From the IMG/VR virus record IMGVR_UViG_3300041432_000006, positions 1 through 42,841 of that record: a DNA stretch of 42,841 nucleotides. One strand, 5' to 3'. This document shows positions 9,177 through 17,200 of this stretch, in pieces. A program made the translations under genes and the position numbers. The notes under the pieces are model-generated. The model was not told where the DNA came from. It made no database searches and was given only the letters and a program-made list of their open reading frames with translations. The DNA is from a virus. Within the stretch, counting starts at the first letter, position 1. Each line of letters begins with the position of its first letter.

Positions 9177-9794
9177 ATGACGTCAAATTATCCCCAAACT
9201 GGCAGTACCTTGTACAGTGCCACTGGAAATCTGAACACCCGCACCGCAATATCAACCAACATACTTATTAAAGTAGGTCCATCCACAGTTGGAGCTATCC
9301 AAACCATCAACGTTGATGAAGAAAGAAAAATATCAATGATTGATGAAGTGGGAACCGATGGTCATATTGACGGCGTTCCAAGCGCTTCAACCAACATTTC
9401 TGGTTCTTGCAAGAGAATTCGTTTCGACAGAATGCGCATTGCAGAAGCTTTCAGCAGAGGCTTCGTACATACTCACTCACAACGTTTTCCGTTCGATATC
9501 GTAATTATCGATAACTGGAATGGCGCCGGAAATGCTTCAATCGTCACAGTTCTAGAAGGCGTTTGGATTAGCAAAATCTCTTATGCTTATGGAAAGGATG
9601 ATTGGGTAATTTCTGATGATATGACATGGCAAGCTCAAACAACCTCCTCAACTCTTGCTAACGGTCCTGCTGCCACTGGTGGAGATAGAAATATTCCTCT
9701 TGCAATTGACCCAATCGAACAAGCAGCTGATATTGGTCAACGTAGAGGATCGCTAGATTACCCTGGCCTACTGAGTTCATTCTTACCGTACTAA
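9177..9794 (+). CDS. Tail tube protein
   Basis: Forms the inner tube through which DNA passes. The product is 205 residues, a usual size for myovirus tube proteins, and shows the pattern I associate with large-phage tubes: STVGAIQTINVDEERKIS, then EVGTDGHIDGVPSASTNISG, RIRFDRMRIAEAFSRGF and RFPFDIVIIDNW, consistent with a beta-barrel monomer with loops for stacking. It follows the sheath gene (interrupted by the HNH gene) and precedes the assembly chaperones and tape measure, the standard order. A GGAG Shine-Dalgarno fixes the start, and an intrinsic terminator follows within 50 bases. No Asp-Gly-Tyr tripeptide is present. Confidence 0.85.
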   Translation: MTSNYPQTGSTLYSATGNLNTRTAISTNILIKVGPSTVGAIQTINVDEERKISMIDEVGTDGHIDGVPSASTNISGSCKRIRFDRMRIAEAFSRGFVHTHSQRFPFDIVIIDNWNGAGNASIVTVLEGVWISKISYAYGKDDWVISDDMTWQAQTTSSTLANGPAATGGDRNIPLAIDPIEQAADIGQRRGSLDYPGLLSSFLPY

Positions 9795-9837
9795 TTATTT
9801 GGGTTCACTTTTTCTAAATTGTTTTAGTTCATTTTTC

Positions 9838-9869
9838 AAAAGCCTGCGTATATTTTACGTGGGTTTTTT
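9838..9869 (+). terminator. Rho-independent terminator after tail tube gene
   Basis: A 13-pair stem (9838-9850 with 9856-9868, including three G-U pairs) closes a five-base loop, and its 3' arm merges into a run of six T residues. It sits about 45 bases after the tube stop codon and 20 bases before the next promoter motif. It is the clearest terminator in the window and separates the sheath/HNH/tube unit from the chaperone and tape measure unit. Confidence 0.8.
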
Positions 9870-9888
9870 GTTTAATATTCGTAATCCT

Positions 9889-9897
9889 TGATATATA
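9889..9897 (+). promoter_or_regulatory. TGATATATA late-promoter-like motif before chaperone gene
   Basis: An exact TGATATATA lies between the terminator and the chaperone gene, about 34 bases before its ATG. A strong AAGGAG Shine-Dalgarno follows. Position right after a terminator and before a new gene block supports promoter function. Confidence 0.55.
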
Positions 9898-9931
9898 ACC
9901 AATTGAGTGATATTTTCAAGGAGTAGAAAGA

Positions 9932-10777
9932 ATGACGAACAAGAATCCACCCGGAGTTAGATTATCGAACGTAAAAAGCAATTTAACTGGACAAAGTTTT
10001 CAAGCAAGCGCAGGACGCCCAATGAAAGTATTTGACGTTCCTGATGAATCGGCAAAAGTTCAACAAGAAGAACCGCTATATGATTATAGCCAAGATCAAG
10101 GTGATATGTCTCATTTGGCAGATGCTGATCTTGATGCTATAAATGCTCATTTGAGATCAAGAAACTTGCCAGCAATTGGTGAAGTAAGGCATGCAGGACA
10201 ACCAGTTAGCCATTCTACTCAACAAGCAAATCCTTCCAGAAAGCCCGCACCAAAATCGTCATTTGAATATCCCGATGAGGCAGGCGAAGTAAGGCAATTG
10301 GCAATGCAAGCTAGACAAGCAAGAAAGGAAAAGATTGCCAAACAAAACAGATTGAGCGATGGTGCTAAAAAGCGAATTGAAATGCTTTGTGGAATGTTCA
10401 GCGCCACCAAAGAAGTAGATATCGATGGTCAAACATTCGTATTACGTACATTGAAGGGCGTAGAATTGAAAGAAGCCCTCGTTGCAACCGCCGAATTCGC
10501 AGGTTCCGTGTCTTTGGCATTCGAGAGTCGCAAGCAATTTTTAGCAAGATCAATTCTAAGCGTTGCAGGAAATGATGTTGATGCATTTTTGGGCGTTTCA
10601 GCAAATGATGCCGATGATTTTTTGGAAGCAAAATTGGAATTTATTGAAGAGCTTCCCGAGCCAATCATTTCGAGACTTTATGCTGAATATTCTGCGCTAG
10701 ACAATGAATCTCAAGAAAAATATGGAATGAAGACTGCAGAAGATGTTAAGCAGACTGCAGAAGACATAAAAAAATAG
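9932..10777 (+). CDS. Tail assembly chaperone, short (gpG-like) form
   Basis: A 281-residue soluble protein between the tail tube and tape measure, the position of lambda gpG and its functional equivalents, which coat the tape measure during tail assembly. The first ~130 residues look disordered (Gln, Ser and Pro rich). The rest is helical with a compact domain (VDIDGQTFVLRTLKGVELKEAL). It ends in a short repeat, TAEDVKQTAEDIKK. The final codons read through seven consecutive A residues directly into TAG; an exact 9-bp stem-loop lies 8 bases downstream, and the -1 frame is open for 112 more codons. It therefore probably makes both this short form and a longer fusion. An AAGGAG Shine-Dalgarno supports the start. 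Sequence similarity to known chaperones is not visible, so the role rests on order and the frameshift. Confidence 0.7.
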   Translation: MTNKNPPGVRLSNVKSNLTGQSFQASAGRPMKVFDVPDESAKVQQEEPLYDYSQDQGDMSHLADADLDAINAHLRSRNLPAIGEVRHAGQPVSHSTQQANPSRKPAPKSSFEYPDEAGEVRQLAMQARQARKEKIAKQNRLSDGAKKRIEMLCGMFSATKEVDIDGQTFVLRTLKGVELKEALVATAEFAGSVSLAFESRKQFLARSILSVAGNDVDAFLGVSANDADDFLEAKLEFIEELPEPIISRLYAEYSALDNESQEKYGMKTAEDVKQTAEDIKK

Positions 10778-10809
10778 TAAATGAACCAGAGCATCGATTT
10801 CTCTGGTTC
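10768..10809 (+). promoter_or_regulatory. Programmed -1 ribosomal frameshift signal
   Basis: A perfect slippery heptamer, A AAA AAA in the zero frame, covers 10768-10774, immediately before the TAG stop. After an 8-base spacer, a perfect 9-bp stem (10783-10791 with 10801-10809) closes a 9-base loop. Heptamer, spacer length and stimulatory hairpin match the standard architecture. Slippage moves ribosomes from the gpG-like frame into the open -1 frame at 10774. Confidence 0.85.
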
Positions 10810-11112
10810 TTGGTAAAGACGTTTCAAAAATTACCAGATGACGAGTTTATTGCGGATATGAACCAATTCACAAAAATGTGGATGTTCTATAATTGGCTAG
10901 AAGATCAAAGAGATGATGTAGAACTAGTCAAAAATCACGCATATCTATTAGGGTCTTTCTGGAATCCTGAAGCTGTCAAGAAACTTACAGGTGAAAGCGG
11001 ACAACAATACTCTTCAACCGATGAAGAATTCGAACAATCACTAGAAATCGTAAAGCAAGACAATCAGCAAGAGAAAGGAAAGAAAAGACGACGTAGAAAA
11101 ATAAAAGGCTAA
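10774..11112 (+). CDS. Tail assembly chaperone frameshift extension (gpT-like)
   Basis: This open frame has no good start of its own; the first candidates are a TTG at 10810, lying at the end of the hairpin, and a late ATG at 10858. It is best read as the 112-residue extension added by -1 frameshifting at 10768-10774, giving a ~393-residue gpGT-like protein. Its sequence is acidic in the middle (LEDQRDDVELVKNH) and ends in a very basic tail (KGKKRRRRKIKG). In lambda the T domain links the chaperone to the tail tube subunits while the G part binds the tape measure. The tape measure gene starts five bases after this stop codon, as expected. Confidence 0.75.
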   Translation: MVNEPEHRFLWFLVKTFQKLPDDEFIADMNQFTKMWMFYNWLEDQRDDVELVKNHAYLLGSFWNPEAVKKLTGESGQQYSSTDEEFEQSLEIVKQDNQQEKGKKRRRRKIKG

Positions 11113-11117
11113 ACTAA

Positions 11118-13421
11118 ATGGCAGATCCACCTACTCCTACTGGCACAACGCCAACTCCTCCTAGCACTCCTGCAAATCAGCCAACACCTGTTTTGCCGCA
11201 GCTATCAACAGAACAATTGATAAAAGCTGCTTTGGCGTCTAAAGATCTGAATACAATTATTCAGACTTTAACAGGTTCTTTAAAAGAAACTTTTAAAGCA
11301 ACTGAAGATTGGGTAAAGAGCCTTGCCGATTCAAATGCAGTCCAAGCAGTGGTAAAAGAATCTACTGTACATAATATTGATGCTATTGGGTTGATAACTA
11401 CCGAGGTTCTTGGTGCGACAAAAGCTTTTGATGGATTCACGGCTCACATCGGTAAAATATCTTTATTTAGCGACCAGATTGATGATTTCAAGTCTTCATT
11501 CGGATTTCTTGGCACCACCATAGAAGCAGTTGGTAAAAAGATGGGCGGCACTGATGCGGTATTCAATGCCGCTGGTGGAGTTGAAAATTGGATAAAGAAA
11601 GTAGCTCAAAGTGCCGATGGCGCTATAAAATTGCAACAAGAATATGTTGGCATAGCTGGTGCCACTGGCAATATGACTGCAATGTTTGCCGCGGCAGGAG
11701 ATCATTTACAAAATCTAAATGACATGATGCTAAAGCATGGTGCTAATATTAATGAAATAGCTAGCGCCACAGGTACTACAAGCTCCATAGTAGCCCCTAT
11801 TTGGGATAAACTTGGGCACCTATATAAAGGGGCTTCTGATGAATTGGTGAGCGGTGGCCAGAAAGGCGGCGCAGCAATGAACCAAACCGAAGCTGCCATG
11901 AAGCTTGCGTCAGGAACCGGGCGTGATCAGATGGAAGTCGTATCAGATTTGAAAACTGCTTGGGAATCATTTGGACTATCAGGCGATAAAGCATTAGAAT
12001 TTACAGAAAGAATGTCGGATTTGTCAAATAAGCTTGGAATAAACCTTGACTACACCAGACAATTTATAGTAGATAACGCCAACGCATTTAAAATGTTGTC
12101 TGATGGTGGAACAGACGCAGTCAACACATTCAATAGATTGGAGCCAGCATTACAAGCAACAGGATTGAGCGCAAAGACTGCTTCTGAACTTGTTGGTACA
12201 ATCACGAATAGAATGTCTAATCTTACAATAGCGCAAGAGGCATTCTTATCTGCCCAAACTGGTGGGCCTGGCGGATTGCGTGGTGCATTGAAAGTAGAAA
12301 ATTTGATGAGAGAAGGAAAAACTGACGAAGTATTCGATATGGCCATGCAAAGTTTGAAAAAGAACTTCGGCGGCAAAATCTACACTCAAAAAGAAGCTGA
12401 AACAAGCGAATTCGCAGCGGCACAATTCGTAAAGCAAAGACAAATGCTTCAAAGTGGGGCATTCGGAGCTTTAGCACCTGATAAAGATACAGCTACTAGA
12501 TTATTGGAAGCGATGGGCAAAGGCATTGGATTAAAGGATATGAAGCAAACTGATGCTCTTGGCAATGTAAAAGATACATTGGGCAAATCAGTATCTGATG
12601 GTGCCAAGCTTCAACAAACTACAAACAATATGTTGTCGGTAGCAACCAGATCGGCTGAATATTTGAGAAGCATAGATGCTAACACCAATTTGCGCGGCAT
12701 TCAAAATACAGTTGGCACAGGCGAAGGATCAGCGTTTGCAGATGCTTTGGCTGATGGCGCTCGTATGGCCACCGAACGTTCCGCAGAATTAACAGGAAAC
12801 ATACATCGAGAAATGGCAGGAAAAGGAAGTGCTACTGATAATCTTAAGGCTAATGATTTGAGATTTGAACAATTGAAAACTGTGGTTTCAACATTAGAAG
12901 ATTCTTTGCCAGAAAGTGCAAAGGCTATGATCGGTAATATGATGGATGTTATTGGTAAAGGTGCGCCAGGAGAAGATAAGGCACTACAAATTGCACAAAA
13001 TGATTTAGCTCGTGCCAAAGCAGAAAATGCTGACATTTATAGACGCACGCAAGCAAGCGGCGGCAAAATTAGCGAAGCAGATCAGGCTATATTAGATAAA
13101 AATAAAGTAATGCTAAATGCCGCTAATGAATTCAAAACAAATTTTACAAGAACAATGGGGCATGAATTAGGTGTTCCTGGCGCGGCGCCATATGTCAATA
13201 CAGGACGTTCTGTTGGCGTAGGACAAGCAGCTCTAAGCGCGGCAAGAGGTCAGCCCTTAGTACCTCCAACAGGTAAAGGTAAAGCCGGTGAAGCACCGTA
13301 CGAAAAGAATAAAGTACACGTAGATGTTAAGATGCATGGAGTAATCTGTTCAAGCTGTGCAAAACCAATCACCCCATCGCCCCAAACAACGATTACAACA
13401 ATGGGCGCTGGCTCAACTTAG
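11118..13421 (+). CDS. Tail tape measure protein
   Basis: Determines tail length and is ejected ahead of DNA. Its identity rests on position (right after the G/GT chaperone pair, before the hub block) and composition: 767 residues, mostly predicted helix with Ala, Lys, Asp and Asn heptad-like stretches, after a Pro/Thr-rich N-terminus. By the usual ~1.5 angstrom per residue rule the tail would be near 115 nm (inference). The last ~40 residues differ: a beta-like segment (KVHVDVKMHGV) followed by a Cys-x2-Cys pair (CSSC), perhaps a metal or disulphide site where it meets the hub or tip. No lysozyme or peptidase domain is recognisable. An AAAGG upstream of the ATG is a possible Shine-Dalgarno. 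Confidence 0.75.
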   Translation: MADPPTPTGTTPTPPSTPANQPTPVLPQLSTEQLIKAALASKDLNTIIQTLTGSLKETFKATEDWVKSLADSNAVQAVVKESTVHNIDAIGLITTEVLGATKAFDGFTAHIGKISLFSDQIDDFKSSFGFLGTTIEAVGKKMGGTDAVFNAAGGVENWIKKVAQSADGAIKLQQEYVGIAGATGNMTAMFAAAGDHLQNLNDMMLKHGANINEIASATGTTSSIVAPIWDKLGHLYKGASDELVSGGQKGGAAMNQTEAAMKLASGTGRDQMEVVSDLKTAWESFGLSGDKALEFTERMSDLSNKLGINLDYTRQFIVDNANAFKMLSDGGTDAVNTFNRLEPALQATGLSAKTASELVGTITNRMSNLTIAQEAFLSAQTGGPGGLRGALKVENLMREGKTDEVFDMAMQSLKKNFGGKIYTQKEAETSEFAAAQFVKQRQMLQSGAFGALAPDKDTATRLLEAMGKGIGLKDMKQTDALGNVKDTLGKSVSDGAKLQQTTNNMLSVATRSAEYLRSIDANTNLRGIQNTVGTGEGSAFADALADGARMATERSAELTGNIHREMAGKGSATDNLKANDLRFEQLKTVVSTLEDSLPESAKAMIGNMMDVIGKGAPGEDKALQIAQNDLARAKAENADIYRRTQASGGKISEADQAILDKNKVMLNAANEFKTNFTRTMGHELGVPGAAPYVNTGRSVGVGQAALSAARGQPLVPPTGKGKAGEAPYEKNKVHVDVKMHGVICSSCAKPITPSPQTTITTMGAGST

Positions 13422-13428
13422 GATATAC

Positions 13429-14271
13429 ATGGTCATCGGAATCAACAATCTTGCAAGCTCAATAGGCAGCTCTAGCACTATCAATCCAAACAGTGTTATA
13501 AGTGCATTTAATCCAATTGCAACTTCAGGCGGTGCTATAAATGGATTGCCATCGAGTCAAGTTCCAAGTAATAGAATTGGAATTGATTCACGACCAATCA
13601 TTCATTGGATGGTGCCAGATTTTGGTGTAATAAAAATGTATGTCAATCCGCGCGCAATTCATTATGCGGAAAAGAAACTAATCAATAAAGAAAAAACAAA
13701 AGGTGGTTTTAGTCTTCAATATTGGGGAGAAGAACTTACAACGCTTATTATTTATGGTACCACAGGCGCTTCAGGCATTGAAGGAATAAATGTTCTTCAT
13801 GAAATATATAGAGCAGAACAATATGCATTCGATGCAGTCGGAACATCATTAGCATATAATAATGCTGCCACTGGCGCAGGACAACAAATACTTGGTGGCA
13901 TAGGCAATTCAATGGGAAACTCACTTCCAAGCGGAACAGCAACTGGAAGTAATGTTGGTGGATATATAACAAGTTCATTATTTGGAACTGATCCAACATC
14001 GCAAGCATTAGCAAATCAAAATATTCCATCGCTTGCCCAATATGCTTTTACGGTTGAAATGTTTTATCTTGGCTGGATATATAGAGGATACTTCGACTCG
14101 ATGAATTTCAATGAAGATGCTAATAGTTTGGGACTATTTGAGTATGATATAACATTCATAGCTACGGAAAGAAAAGGGTATCGCGTAAATTCTCTTCCTT
14201 GGCAAAAAAGCGCTATCGATGGTCCCTCAGGTCCGAATGTTCCATATTCGTTCGCAGGCTTCACATATTAA
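13429..14271 (+). CDS. Tail protein between tape measure and hub (gpU/XkdP position)
   Basis: A 280-residue protein starting at ATG 13429, chosen because AGGA precedes it and because an earlier in-frame ATG at 13357 would overlap the tape measure gene. The conserved-looking part reads VIKMYVNPRAIHYAEKKLI followed by a Thr/Lys-rich turn and GGFSLQYWGEELTTLIIYG. This 'NP-x-x-I-x-Y, GG, G-x-x-L-x-x-I-x-x-x-G-x-TG' layout is what I associate with the tail protein that sits between tape measure and hub in many myoviruses (P2 gpU or XkdP-like slot). The middle is Gly/Ser/Asn-rich. It ends 12 bases before the hub ATG. Probably part of the baseplate-tube junction. Confidence 0.5.
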   Translation: MVIGINNLASSIGSSSTINPNSVISAFNPIATSGGAINGLPSSQVPSNRIGIDSRPIIHWMVPDFGVIKMYVNPRAIHYAEKKLINKEKTKGGFSLQYWGEELTTLIIYGTTGASGIEGINVLHEIYRAEQYAFDAVGTSLAYNNAATGAGQQILGGIGNSMGNSLPSGTATGSNVGGYITSSLFGTDPTSQALANQNIPSLAQYAFTVEMFYLGWIYRGYFDSMNFNEDANSLGLFEYDITFIATERKGYRVNSLPWQKSAIDGPSGPNVPYSFAGFTY

Positions 14272-14282
14272 TGTAAGGAAAT

Positions 14283-17200
14283 ATGACATCCAATTTTTTA
14301 TCCTCACTCGCAAATCAACTAAACCAATATTCTGACGCAAATGTAAATCGTGCACAGGATGTTGCCGTTAATGGTAATGCTAGTCGATTAGGAATAATGG
14401 GTGATATTACTCAAAGAAATTCAGTCTTTACAGAAAGAAAATATGTTCAAGAAGGGTATTTACGAACAACTGCAAATAATACAAGCGCTAAATTGATGGA
14501 AATTATGTTTCAAGAACCGGACATCACGGTGCTTGTAAAGAAAAGAGCTTTTTGTGCATTGGCAGAAAATTTTGATTTGTCTCATATGGATGCAGATGAA
14601 AAATTATTCTATCAAGCCTCTAAAATATTATTTTCCAATAAATGCCAACAAATAGCAGCATATGAAGCGTTATCGAAAATAAATAGAATATCCGAGGCTA
14701 CTGGAACCTTATCAACGCAACTTATTCCGCTTGTTATTAGTCTTACAAATGATCTTGCCATGTCAACCGGCAATTTCACAACATCTACGCCACCAACAAT
14801 CACAGCCGGAACGGACCCAACAGGAGGCGGATTATCAGCCTTACAAGCAGCTATTGCAAAAGTTCTAAATACATTCGCTTTTTCTAATAACAGTTTTTAC
14901 ACTACTTGGCTAACAGATGTTTCTAATTTATTCAAATCAAAACTTGGTCCAGGTACTGGTGTTATTGAGTTTTGTAATGTTCAAAATATAAATTCTAATT
15001 TAAGTTTGGAGTTCGGCGGCGGTAGTATAAGTTTGCAAATATCTGATCCATACAATATGATGGTCATCACAAATTTCGATATTGAGAAAGCTCTAACAGA
15101 CGCAACAAATCCAGTATATAATAATGGTGTAAATACATTTGGTCAAAGCGGTGTTGATGCTCTAATTTCATTGAATACTGGAACTCTAAACAACATCAGA
15201 TCATTGCGCAATGCTGGGCCAGTGCAATTTATATCTAATCCCAGCACCACGTCAAGCAATCAAGTCATAGCAGTTTTATCAAACACTGGTGATAGTCTTA
15301 ATTTTACATTTGATCAATCGCTTAGTTTATCAGGCGGGCCAGGTAATGGAGTGGTCGTATCATCTGATTCTTTGGTTGGTGGGCCATTAGGAAGCCAAGG
15401 TCTTGATCCAACATCAGAAGTTCCATTGTTTGCAACAATTATTCAAAATATTTATAGCAAAATACAAATCCAACTTAGCACGCCAACAGTTAGCCAGGTA
15501 AATTCTAACACCACAAATTATGCAAGAAGAAAGTTGAGACTGCATTATAATGGAAAGCAAATAATTCAACCGATGGATCAAATCCATGTGTTTATCAAAT
15601 CAAAAGCCAGACTTGATAATAAAATATCAAACCCTATGCAAGGTCCATCTGGGTTAGGATTTTTACAAAATCTAAATAATACATCGGCAGGATTTCAAAG
15701 CACATTCAGCTCATCATTCAATCCAAACGGCAATGCGAATTTCCAACTTGAAAAGGCATTGCTCGTAGGGAATGATTTTCCAAATTGGCTTTGGACATTG
15801 ACGCGTTCTATGTTTATTACAGACAATGCTGGTGTAAGCGTATTTGGTGGTGTGGTGACGGAAGCAAACTCATCTTACAGCAATGGCTCATATAATACAA
15901 CAGTTTCTGGCAGAGACATGACTTACTATTTGGAGCTTGGCAGAGTAAATGTGAAGCCCGCTATTAGCGTATTCAATGGTCCGCTATACGACCCTCTTAC
16001 ACCATTCAAAACTTCTATTGATGCCGTTTCTAACGTCGCAGCATCCAATGCTTTTGATTTGCTCGATGAGAATAAAGATTTGCTAGCAAGCAATTCTATA
16101 AAATTTAAAGCTGGACATCTTTACGGTAAGCAAGCTACAGAACAAAATATGAATCAACAAGATGCCGAGCAAAGCAACTTTGGTCAGATAAGACAAGTGT
16201 TCTACGCCCCTGATGGACTTGTTTATAAATGGAAGGAAGGAATTGGAACATTAGTTCAATTTAGCAACTCATATCAAATCCAAGGCGATAATACGATAGG
16301 TACAGTCGCTATTACAAAAAGTCCATACGCAGGACAGGATGTAATGAATGTCATATCGTTGTCAATTACTGGACAGCCATATAATTACTCTACTTTCTAT
16401 AAGGCAGCAGCCGAAGTAAATGGATTTGGTCGCGATCCTCAAACTGGACAAGATGCAGCTTTTTCATTCTATTCATCACTTACAAGAGATTTGACAAAAA
16501 ATAACTTGCTTTGGGGAAATTTTATACCATTCAAAAATCTTTTTATGAGCGAGGCAACATTTCAAAAAGTTATCACAGCCCAATTCAAAATCAATCAAGT
16601 AAATGATGTTGTAAATCAACAGTTATCCACAATCAATGATCTTACAAATCAATTACAATCAATACTTGGTATTAGTACATCTAATTTATCTCTATTATCA
16701 AAACAAACAACTGCGCAATCTGATGCTCTTGTAAATAATCTAAAAAACCAATTGCAAGCAGCGGTAAATGTAATAAATATGCAGAATCAAAGCACTCTAA
16801 ATCAGTATGCTAATAATTTAGGCTCGCAAGGATTGAGTATTGTTGGCAACGATGTAAGCTATGATCCAAATTCAACGGTCAATGCTGATTCTGGTAATAA
16901 TTCAAGCCTATCAGATCCAAGCCAACGCAAAGATTTGAGAAGAAAAGTAAATTTCCTTACAAGAAGATTATCTTGGCAAGTAAGAAGCAACGAAGACAAA
17001 AATCTATTCATTGTAGATGATAGCTACGATAAGGACTATGATATTCAAGCTTTTGAAAAAGCCCTAGACACCCCGCAATTATTTGAAAGCCAATTCGTCA
17101 ATATGCTTGAAAATATAAAAACAGCTGCTGGCTTATTGAATTTGGAAGTATTTTGCGATTCACAGGGTCATATAAGAGTTAGACCGCCAATGTATAATAA

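Noticed and set aside
13357-13428. Upstream ATG 13357 as start of the 280-aa tail protein
   Set aside because: It would overlap the tape measure gene by 65 bases and add a low-complexity QNQSPHRPK leader; ATG 13429 has AGGA upstream.
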